A stretch of DNA of 64,000 nucleotides from Cryptococcus deneoformans JEC21 (Eukaryota; Basidiomycota; Tremellomycetes; Tremellales; Cryptococcaceae). This document shows, piece after piece, positions 35,564 through 45,364 of the stretch. A program made the translations under genes and the position numbers. The notes under the pieces are model-generated. The model worked only from the letters and a program-made list of their open reading frames with translations, had not been told where the DNA came from and made no database searches. The first letter of the stretch is position 1. Every line of letters starts with the position of its first letter. Location: NCBI RefSeq assembly GCF_000091045.1, contig NC_006681.1, forward strand, positions 514,287 to 578,286, given 5' to 3'.

Positions 35564-36471
35564 ATGACAATGTCTCCCCCAGCCAACCCTTCTTCCCCTC
35601 GAAGAAGCCTTCGCACACGACCCTCGGCGGTCGCCTCCACCTCCACCGGTACTATCGTCGTCAACAACAAAGTCGAGCGAGATGGCGCTGCCTCTGTCAA
35701 CTGCCAGGTCGTCGTGGACACCAATACCACCAGTTCCTCAAGTCGTTCGCGGCCATCTATAAGCTCTGCCAGTGCGTCAATAGACACTTTCGCGCGAAGG
35801 CTAAGTAAGAGGCCCAGTAATGAAGTGAAAGAGCAGGAAGGAGAGGAGGAACTTGGCACATCGGGAACGGAAGAAGATGAGGCTGACGAGGACAGGCTAT
35901 CTGGCGAAGAAGATGAAGACAGGAAGCAAGAAGAGGAAGAACAGCTACCTTCAGGGCTAGGACAGTCCCATGGGTTATCGAGATCGATGACCAAACCATT
36001 AACGAAATATGAAGAGGAAGGGGATTCTTCAGTATTGAATGGCCGACTGAAAAAGAAGAGACGAGTGACGGAGAGGCGGACTCTGCAGAACAAGACGGCC
36101 CAGAAAAAGTATAGAGATAAGAAGAAATTTTTGGCTTTGCGTGTGAGTCCTTGCCTTTCCATTAAGCGACTGTGGCCAAAGCGAGAGATGCATTTGCTGA
36201 CGCTTGCTTGCTCCATTGATAGACACTAGATTTCGCCGTCTCAATGACTCGTGTGTGCTCTAGAGGACTAGAGGGTAAAGAGCGGAAAGCGTTTAAGCAG
36301 ATTTTGAAAGATTATCTTGCAGACGTGTCTGGTGAGTGAGCTCTTCATCAATCCCGCAAAAGTCATGTTGATAAAGGATCGGGCGGCTGATGAGACAAAG
36401 AATTGGATCAAAGTTATTTGGCCGACTTTTTGACAAAGACAGGGCTACACAGCAAATTACTAGCAGAGTAG
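35564..36471 (+). CDS. bZIP-like transcription factor, paralogue B of a tandem pair
   Basis: Starts MTMSPPANPSSPRRSLRTRP and is Ser/Thr-rich, then strongly acidic (EEDEADEDRLSGEEDEDRKQ). The basic region is ERRTLQNKTAQKKYRDKKKF, nearly identical to paralogue A. After splicing, TLDFAVSMTRVCSRG, then GKERKAFKQILKDYLADVS, then ELDQSYLADFLTKTG follow, ending HSKLLAE at 36471. The last two introns (36143-36222 and about 36332-36400) sit at the same codons and phases as in the upstream gene, so the two arose by tandem duplication. As in paralogue A, a long canonical leucine zipper is missing. Confidence 0.75.
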
Positions 36472-36719
36472 AATGATATAGAGTATCATCAGTCGCATAT
36501 AATCTGAGGGGTTATACTGTATGAAGTAAGCCGGCATCGTAGGTATTGAACCTTTCTTAAGAGGTGTAAGCTGACCGCATGTCATCAAGGACGACTGTGT
36601 ATACATTTTTGACTTTTTGAGATTGGCCACGGGACATCACTTCTTCTCTTCTTTCTTGTCCTTTTCTTTCCTGTCACTCTTGCTTTTGTCTGCCTTTTCA
36701 TCTTTCTACTTATCACTTT

Positions 36720-37434
36720 TTACTTTTTTTCTTGCTTTTCATGTTTCTTCCCATCCTTTTTCTCATTCTCCTCCCTCCTCATACTAGTTTGTGATTCTTC
36801 CTTTGCCTCTCGCTTTTCCGCCTCTATTAACTCCTTACTCTTCTCCCTCATCTTCCACCTCGCATCAGCCTGCCGTCCGATCCTCAAATTCAATCACAGC
36901 GGCTTTGGAAACACTCACCAAGACGCTTTTTGAGAACCAGCCCCCTCCTACAGCGACCAGGGTCCCACTCCTGCCCACTTCAAAGACCCCTACCCATCCT
37001 GGCCTATACACTCTTACCATACCCCTCATCCACCCTAGGACGATATAGAACAGCCAATATACCAACCACTGCGCCCCATCACCCTTTCCCGGTTTTCCGG
37101 CCCCTCCCTCTTCTCCCCTGCCCCGTTCTTCCAAGATTGTCTGCATGCTCCCCCAAAGCGGAGAGATAAGGGTTAGGATCCCGCTCCAATGTGGTATTGC
37201 GAATATCGGGATGTAGAGATGTGCAATCCCCCATGCAGCGAGCAAAAAAATGAGGGAGACGGTTAGGGGGATGTCGAGGAGAGTGGAAAGACGGATGATG
37301 GGGGTTGAGAGGTGGGGACAGTGAGAAGAAAGGGTGGAAAGTGTGAGAGCGTGGGTTTCTTTGGCGATGATGGAGGAGGAGGAGGAGGATGGTGGAGAAT
37401 TGGGTTTGAGTTTGGATTTGGATTCAGAGGGCAT
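36720..37434 (-). CDS. TB2/DP1/HVA22 (Yop1/REEP-like) membrane protein with Lys/Glu-rich tail
   Basis: Starts MPSESKSKLKPN. Two hydrophobic hairpins follow: TVSLIFLLAAWGIAHLYIP and SGILTLISPLWGSMQTI, then DGAQWLVYWLFYIVLGWMRG. The QWLxYW motif is diagnostic of the HVA22/REEP/Yop1 family that shapes tubular ER. The open frame stops at 36865, but a 49-nt intron (donor GTGAGTG after WFSKSVL, acceptor GACGGCAG) joins in phase to a further 50-odd codons. These read ADARWKMREKSKELIEAEKR and end KKHEKQEKK at 36720. I prefer the spliced form because the added tail is open and strongly coding-like. A second in-frame intron just before GRSGTL is possible. Confidence 0.65.
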
Positions 37435-37713
37435 GGCGAGATTTTATCTAGGAAGAATTGTGCTACCGTGTGCATAAGTAAATGACAAAACCGAGGTAAA
37501 CAAAAGGCTCTCGTCGTGGGTAACAAAGGATGATAACCATCGTCAAAGGAACATGTCATAGACCTCTGCCAAAGTTTTTTTGATCCTTCTCTCCCTGGCA
37601 AGTAATCAAGGGTCTAGAGGGAAGAATCAATCGAAAACGATAGTAGATACAAAATGCGTCAATGTTTTCCACCAAATGCATAATCAATCAACTAACTGTC
37701 CTACAAATTCTGA

Positions 37714-39756
37714 TCACACTTGAACATCCCCCGCCGAACTCGCCTTTTGAGTTTGCAAAGGTTCGAAGCCCGGTACAATCTCCTTCCTCTTTGGATCTGT
37801 ATTACCCACAAGCCCCCTACCGTCACCACCAGCATACATCTCTTCAAACCCATCCAACGTAATCTCCTTACTGCCGAATCCACTAATACCAGCACTCTTA
37901 TCATTCCTTTCGCTCCTGCTGGTCATACCTTTCATACCGGTCGGGAGGGGGGGGGGGGCGGGGAAAAGGATCCATTGTCCTCGAGTGCGAGAAGGTCATC
38001 GAGCGTGAGGCGGGTGATACTCCCTTCGCCCATTTCTCCCAGCGGATTTTGGGGACGAGTGGCGGGAGGCTTGGTAGGGTTGCCGGGGGATGAAGGAACT
38101 GGGGCGGGATCGATCTTCATACTCTTTTCCTTTTCCCGCCCCTCCCTTCCTTCCCAATGCCCAATTTCCGCCTGTCCATCTCCATCTTGCTCTTCCTCTT
38201 CCTCCTCCACTTCAAGCTCGATAGTCTTCAAACCCCTCAATGCCAACTCATCAAGCGGTGTATCCAGAGGTAGACGGATGTCGTTAGAGTCGTCCGTGAA
38301 GGCGGCGTTGGCGGCGTTGGCTGTGATGGGGTTGGGGTTGGGGTTGGGGTTGTTGGAGTGGCTGGGGCGTGCACTTGTGTTAGGGCTAGTAGGGTTAGTG
38401 GCAAGGGAGGGGGAAGGGGAAGGGGGACGAGGGAGAGGTGATGAGTCTGAGAAAGGGGCATTAGGGTCAGAGTCGGACCTAGCGTCAGAGTCAGAGTTTG
38501 TGTTGGAATCCGACTCGGAACCGGAACCAGGATCCGTCTCAGAGTTGGAGTCGGAATCAGGACCAGTGTCAGAGTCAGAGTCAGAATCAGAGATTTCAGA
38601 CTCCCGATCCACCTCACTCAACCCAAATACTCCACTCCCATATTCACTCGTCGCCGTCGCTGGCCCTTCTTCTTTCCCTTCAGGTCCTGCGGACTCATGG
38701 CGTGGGCGTAAATGTTCAGGGGTACGGGATAAGACTGGACTGATCTGCCCGAGTTCATCCCTTGAAGCTTGAAGCTCGGGGCTATTCGGGGTAGGACCCG
38801 TCTCCGCCGCTGCTCCTGTACGAGTGCCAGTGCCAGTGCCAGTGCCAGTGGAGATCCCGGGGTAAGGGTTGGTATAGGACGTGTCGACTGCAGTGGCAGA
38901 GGAAGAGTGTTGGGAGGGAGAAGAAGAAGAAGAAGAAGAGTCGATATCCCCGTAAGCGGTTTGAGAAGTTTTAGCGATGGTTGGGGAAGGGATACGGATC
39001 AGGTTGGAGTTTGTACGCAGCTTCTGAGGTGGAATCGCATTTGTTAGGATTCGGGTGTTTGATCTAGGTCCTGGGATGGAAGGACTCACGAGCGGTCTCG
39101 GTCTCGTCTTTTCCTTTGCCCCACTAGAAGCACCGGCAGCATCAGCAGCACCAAGACTAAGACTGATAGATCCCCAGACGATGGCGAGGATTTTGAAAGC
39201 CCACCAGAGGGGTATCAAAGCAAGGAGGGTATCTTGTGCGACCGTTGATTCGACAACTGTAGAAAATGAGTACAGGATCCAGTAGTCTATTAGTCGTTTC
39301 GTTTGGGATGGCCACTCCTTTTCTCCTGTCCTGGTCGTCCTTACCCTGGCTCTGGCCAAGAATTTGGGCTTGGGATTCACTTTCGCATCCGATGAGGCTT
39401 GGAGAGAAGATATATGCCTAATCGTCAACCATCCTGGCCAGAGGAGACCGAGGATATTGACGATAACTCCCGAAAGGTGGTAAGGATTCAGCAAAACTCC
39501 AGAGAGGAGGAGCAGCAAGAACGAATGGGCGAGGACAGACGGTGGACGGTCTAGTTTGTTCGAGAGGAATGCGAGGATAGGATATGGGGACATTTTCTGG
39601 GGAGTCGGTTCGAGTTAGCTGTTGCCCCAAATGAGTGGATGGGGAGAAGCGGATAGAGAGATTTACCTCGTCGTCAAAGTAGTCGCCTACGAATTGGGCA
39701 GCTTGGCGGATACGCCTCGCTAATGGAGTGTAGGTGGATGTCATTGTTTCCATCAT
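37714..39756 (-). CDS. TB2/DP1/HVA22 family protein with long repetitive disordered tail; 3' frame interrupted or spliced
   Basis: Starts MMETMTSTYTPLARRIRQA; one intron (about 39598-39666) joins FVGDYFDDE to KMSPYPILAFLSNK. Hydrophobic segments (VLAHSFLLLLLSGVLL; GVIVNILGLLWPGWLTI) and KRLIDYWILYSFSTVVES plus LIPLWWAFKILAIVWGS match the HVA22/REEP membrane domain. About 380 residues of low-complexity tail follow: poly-Ser, a Gly-Thr run, Asp-Ser repeats, an Asn-Pro run and a Glu run. The frame ends at 37932 just after a C12 tract encoding poly-Pro. Another frame, open to 37714 (EITLDGFEEMYAGGDGRGL and PGFEPLQTQKASSAGDVQV), looks like the true C-terminus. It could be joined by an intron starting GTATGA or by a one-base change in the C run. 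Confidence 0.65.
38463..38597 (-). repeat. Asp-Ser coding repeat in the HVA22-like tail
   Basis: Degenerate six-base repeats of the GACTCN/GAATCN type encode alternating Asp/Glu and Ser (SDSDSDTGPDSDSNSE). Further short tandem repeats in the same gene are four copies of GCCAGT-type sequence near 38827-38849 (Gly-Thr) and GTTGGG copies at 38331-38352 (Asn-Pro). Confidence 0.7.
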
Positions 39757-40257
39757 TTTTGTCTGAACAGTTTACTTGAACACCCAGTCGGGCCAGTTAG
39801 TAGATGAGGCCAATTAGTAGATGAGGCCAATTAGTAGATGAGGCCAATTAGTAGATGAGGCCAGTTAGTAGATGAGAAGTAACAAAGTGTAGGTAAAAGT
39901 CCGCTGCAGGTGAAAGCGTCTCAGTCACGATGCACGATGGGAAACCGTCTCGCCTTGGATGAGCCTTCCATTGATGCCGGCCGAAGAGGGGGCTAAAGTC
40001 AGGATCCTTTCATGCTGCGTTTGGGAGCTGGTGGGCGCCCAGGATATGGGAGACTGTGCGGTGCTGCTGTTATTGTCGATCGCAGAAACGGCGATCGCCG
40101 GATAGAGGCGGGTGGCAGCGCAGCGGACGTGATGAATAAATAACGAGTTGTTACGAGGAATTAAGCAGATTAATCAATTGCGGCGTGAAATAGCCGTGTT
40201 CCTGAGCCGTCTCCCCCTCTTCATCCCGCCCCTGCACCCGCTGCCCCCCCATCCGCC
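39757..40257. other. Divergent promoter region between the HVA22-like gene and SSK2
   Basis: 500 bp between two divergent starts. The minisatellite at 39791-39875 lies close to the HVA22-like start. G/C-rich sequence with a near-palindromic GCGATCGC-like stretch near 40078-40100 lies on the SSK2 side. No gene recognised. Confidence 0.5.
39791..39875 (+). repeat. Minisatellite, five 17-bp units
   Basis: Five head-to-tail copies of GGCCARTTAGTAGATGA. The outer two carry G and the inner three carry A at the sixth base; otherwise they are identical. It lies 35 bp upstream of the start codon of the HVA22-like gene on the other strand, hence in its leader or core promoter. Confidence 0.95.
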
Positions 40258-43200
40258 ATGTCCAACCCGACGTCCCCCACAGACCCCCCAGACGCCGGCC
40301 CCCCAGCGCCCGCCATCGCGTCCTCCTCCAAGACCGGGCGCAGGTCCGTGCGCCTCTTCGCGCCAGACGAGGAGGACAGCTCAGACGAGGACGGCCTCAT
40401 CGGCGTGCCCGCAGAGACCACATTCAACGACGACGAGGGTGAGTACACCCCAGGAAGCACACACGCTCACACCCCGCAGTCCCCCCTTCCAACACACGCT
40501 CCGCATCCTACCCCGGCCCGCCAGCACACACCTCCCCCACCTCCAAAATCTCATCCATCGTTTCGTCCGCGTCTGCAGCCCAGCCAAAACTCGCACGTTC
40601 AATAACATACGTCGCACCCAGCGCCATCTCCTCCCGGCCGGCATACCCGCTCCATCCCGCTGGGCCAGAGACGCTGCACGCCTCGTACGAGACATGGCGG
40701 AAAACGCGATATACCCTCGAGTCGTTCAGCAGAGCTAAGGCAGACGGCAAGAACGCGGCGCAAAGAGGAAGGTCGTATACTGACCCCGATGTGGGATATT
40801 TCAGCCCGGACGCAGGAGATGATGGCTGGGGCTCAGATGATGAGGACGAACTGAGATCCCCTGGCTGGGGTATATCTCATCATAACATGGACTCTGGAGG
40901 CAAGACGGACGGGTCACCGCAGTTGCCTATTAAGCCTGCCGATGTCACCGAGGACGAGGGACAGGAACGTTTGGATTGGCAAGGCATGTTGGAAAGTGTC
41001 CTCAACTCGGATGTCTTCAAGGTGGAGGAGCAACGTATCTACAATTCCATGCCGACAGATTCATTCAGAGAAGAGATTGGAAAGACCCTTTGGTGGCAAA
41101 TCCGTGCCAAGCTGCGTGGGAGGACAGAGGCAGAGGAGAAGAAACGGGTGCAAGAGCGACGGGCAAGAGTGGTGGACCCGGTGCTCGAAGAGATAAACGA
41201 GTTCAAGTACGACCCCAAAAATAACCCGGAAGGCGAAGAAGACAGTGATGCCGATCCGCAAGACGCGACGTCGACTGCTGCACCCCAGTCCAAAGCTCTC
41301 AACCAAGTCAACACCATTCTCGCCAAACTCCATGCAGTCAAAGGTCTTTATCCCAACCTCGCAGCCATGCGGGCCGACAAGTCTCTCTATACCGACGAAA
41401 ATTTCCGCAAACGCGCCGACGCCCTGACCTCTTGGTCCATTATCGTCTCATCCCTCCAAACCCAGCTCAAACTCTTGCAAAAATGGACAGGTTCCGATGA
41501 GCTCGACATCACTAAACCGAACACGACCCACGAGAAGGCATTGGTCGGCAAGTACAAGTATCACCACTCTATCGACAGCAAGGGTACACCCGGCAGGGAT
41601 GCAGCCGATGACTCGAGTTTCCTCGACCGTGTGATAAAAGAAGATAATCTCCAACGCACATTCGAGCGCCGAGCGTTTGTAGACATGATCAACCTCGTGC
41701 GCAACGCCAAGGAGACGGTCATCAACTATCTCCCGCAGTTTCAAGAACAAAATCTCCCCGATTTCCAATACGAAATCGTCCGCCTTATCGGTTTCCCCGG
41801 TCGACTTATCATTGAGGCTGTCAAAGTCCGTTTGGACGCGGCATCCCGATTACTCGACCCGAACCCTATGGTCGTCGAAGACTTTATCGAAAACCTTCGT
41901 CTATCCATTTCGCTCGCTGTGCTAATCCGGAAACAATACGACGAAATCATGGCACCCGACGCCGAGGGGAGATGGAAAATTCCGCATTGCTTGCCGACAG
42001 AGTACAATGATGTTCTGCTCGATGCGCTGAGGACATTTTTCAAATTGTTGCATTGGAGATTACGAGGAGTGGGGAAAGCGAGTTATTACAAGGAAACGGA
42101 AGTGCTGGAAGAAGAGGCGCCATTCTTGTATGAAGCAGCGGAGGCTATTGTGGGTGGTGATATGGTTGTTGCAGAGCAGTATTGGTGCGTTTGAAGTGTA
42201 TTATCCTGAAAAAAAGAGCTTTAGTGCTAAGTATCTGTGTCAATATAGCGCGTTATCCAACAAGCTCCTTATACGTTCGGCAAATTATCTGGACCAGCAA
42301 CTTCGGGTACCAATTCATTCCCATTCTCGCGACAAGGAACGTGGTGGCGACAAGGAGCGTGATGGCTCGTCATCCTCTCAACGTGACCGTAACCGTGACG
42401 GCTCGCTGGCCGGCCCACCGAAACACATGAAAGTCGAAGAACTCTTCTCATGGTACTCCAAACTCCTTGATTCAGCTCGAATGCGACACCGCAAGACCCA
42501 ACGTTTCTGTCGTAAACTCACCCAACGATTCGATAATTCCGCCGAATATTCCATCGAGGAGACGGATGTGGACGTGCTGGTGGAGACATTGCAAGATACA
42601 GGTCATTTCTTGGTGTATACCGGGAAATTCGAGGCGAACGGGACGTATATCGTTGCGGATGGCAGTCTCTGGGGTCAGCCGGACGATGTGAGACACTTGT
42701 TGAAGAGGGTGTTTTCAGTGACGATTCCTGGATCCCGAGTTCGTCCAAGGCAGACTACATCGCAGGTATCCGGCGGAGGTGGGGTCCTGGCCAACGGCCA
42801 AGTCGCAGCAGCGCAACCTGATCCTGCAGATCCGTACCCGGAAGCAGACGATTTTGACGACGAAGCGCTCGCGGCTTATATCCTCCTCATCTCCCCACGC
42901 CAAAACTTTGTATGGTCCGGAGCGGTCATGACGCTGGATGTGGATTACATCGACTACGAACTAGCTGATAACCGGGTCAGACTCATCGCCGACGGTCCTA
43001 CCAAACGATTAGCGCTGTGCAAACACTATTTCACGCAAGCGCTCATCCACCCTGACACGGGCGAAACAATCGATTTGCCATGTGTGGTTGAGGCCCAAGC
43101 GCATTTACCGACGATTCAGAAACAGCTTGTCAAGATTGCCAAATCGAGTTACCGTCTTTCAGAGTGTATCGTCCAGTCTGCCCCGCTCGTCCGCAATGCG

Positions 43201-45078
43201 TTCAGGGGCAAACCGGGATCACAAGAGTTGGTCGAGAATTGGTACAGTTTTGCGACAGAGCATGGGACGAGGGTGTTGGTCCATATCGAGCCCAGTGCGT
43301 GGGATCGATTTAATCGGCTGTTGATGCGCCTGGCAATCAGTTGGATCAGCTTTATCAGTCAAGAGTGTAACCCCACAGACCGCAAGACGTTCCGATGGAC
43401 TGTGGCAGCTTTGACCTATGCGTTCAACATGACGAGAGGGAGTAACATTCTCGCGCTTGATCGATCGGAATTTTCACTCTTGAGGAGGTACGTCGGTGTT
43501 TGTGTGTCACTCTTGGTTAGCCACTTTGATATCCTCGGCGCAAGGTCGAGTATGGAGGCCAAAAAGGAGGCGGACAGGATTGAGGCAATGAGGAGGTTAC
43601 AACGGCTTCAAGAAAACCTGGACGACGAATTCCTGCCTCGGACACCGACAGAGTCTGGCGGCCAACCACGTATCGACCGCTCTATAAGACTCACGGTTGA
43701 AGAACGTCTCCGTCTCATTGCCGAGCTCGAAGCTCGTCGTTCCGAGCTGGCACCCGCACCCGTCGGTCAAGTCCTTGACGAAGAAGTCTCTGAAGACCGT
43801 GCGCTGGTATTTCTTGCAGCTTCCAAATCCAATATTTCCATGCGATGGCAGCAAGGCGCGTATATCGGTGGAGGCGCATCGGGAAGCGTGTACTTGGGAT
43901 ACTCGCTGCAGGATAACACCGTGTTTGCTGTCAAGATCTTGCCAACGGTGGATCTGCAGAGTAGTCCGGCGTTGTACGAGAGTATCAAGCGGGAATCGGA
44001 TGTGATGAGCTTGTTGAGTCATCCGAATGTCGTTGGTTTCCTTGGATTGGAAGTGCATAGGAACAGAGTCTGTCTTTTCCAAGAGGTAAGGTGTTCCCAT
44101 TTTGTGTAAAGGAGGGTGTGTCGTGCAAACGCTGATGTTACGTGCTTTTAGTACTGTGAAGGAGGATCGTTGGCAGGTATGCTCGAATATGGCAAAATTG
44201 ACGATGAGGAAGTCGTCGGGGCGTTTACGATCCAGCTGCTACGCGGTCTTGAATATCTGCACACCAACCGCATCGAGCACCGAGATCTCAAACCAGAAAG
44301 TAAGCCTTACACTCATCTTCTTGATCCTTTGTAAACACAATACACTAACCTCGTTTCGCCGCAGATATTCTCATTGGCGCCAACTCTGTTCTCAAGCTGG
44401 CCGACTTTGGTACCGCCAAAATCATCAAATCCAACAAGACACTCGCCCGTACACGTGGTGGCGCTCACGCCAAGATGGAGGGTCTCGAGGGTACGCCGAT
44501 GTACATGGCACCAGAGATGATCAAGAACCAGAGGACCGGCAAGCTGGGTGCTTGTGATATCTGGGGTTTAGGGTGTATCGTTTTGCAGATGATCACTGGT
44601 AGGAAGCCATGGAGTTTCTTGGACTTTGATAATGAATGGTACGTCTTTTCTTTCAATGATGTTTTCCTCATACGAATTATGAGCTGATAAGACGATTAGG
44701 GCTATCATGTTCCATCTTGGTGCTACAAAGGAGCCACCCCCTCTACCCGACCCCAACGAGATGTCCGACCAAGGTATCGAATTCATTGATCAATGTCTTT
44801 CTTTGGATCCCGAAGCGAGACCGGTGGCGAGCGAGTTATTGCAGGACGAATGGCTGGTTCCAATGTTGGAGCAGATGGTAAGGTTTTGTCTCATGTGTGC
44901 GCAAAAAGTTATCAGAAGCTCATCTCCTTTGCAAAAACAGGCCGAGCTGGAGCAAGAGTATCCCGACGTATTGGCGATGGGCCAAAGCGATTCACTGGTC
45001 CCGCCACCCGAAAACGCTTCTCTAACCAGTAACGCTCCAACTCTTCAAGATGATATTACACCTCCTCCCCTCGAATGA
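40258..45078 (+). CDS. SSK2: MAP kinase kinase kinase of the HOG stress pathway (Ssk2 type)
   Basis: Starts MSNPTSPTDPPDAGPP at 40258. A disordered N-terminus is followed by a long helical regulatory region (DWQGMLESVLNSDVFKVEEQ; NLPDFQYEIVRLIGFPGRLI; HFLVYTGKFEANGTYIVADG), as in Ssk2/Ssk22 and MEKK4. The C-terminal kinase is complete: GGGASGSVYLGY (P loop), FAVKILP (lysine), HRDLKPEN (catalytic loop), LADFGTAKI (DFG), EGTPMYMAPEMI (APE) and CDIWGLGCIVLQM. It ends LQDDITPPPLE. Family members are activated by the response regulator Ssk1 and phosphorylate Pbs2 upstream of Hog1. Introns are at about 40440-40480, 42185-42249, 44085-44152, 44301-44363, 44640-44699 and 44879-44939. No defect seen. 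Confidence 0.93.
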
Positions 45079-45364
45079 TCATTGTTTCCCGGTGAATGGG
45101 TAATGCGAATCCCTGTTTCTAGACCAAACGTTATATTTCTCTGTAGGGTTTCATTTTCATCGTATATTAGTTTTATCCGGATTTTCTCCATTCTCTATTC
45201 GAATTCGGTTCGATTCGGCATCCTGTATCTATTTTCTTCTTTTGGGCATGGGACGTCTTAGGTGTTCTGTAGGGCATATTATTTCTTTGATTACACTGTT
45301 GCGGCAAAATGCATACTGTGATACACTTCTTTGGCAACTAATCTAAATAAAAATAAAACCCCTT

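Noticed and set aside
37720..38772. 350-codon plus-strand frame
   Set aside because: Ser/Gly-rich antisense shadow of the repetitive tail of the HVA22-like gene on the minus strand.
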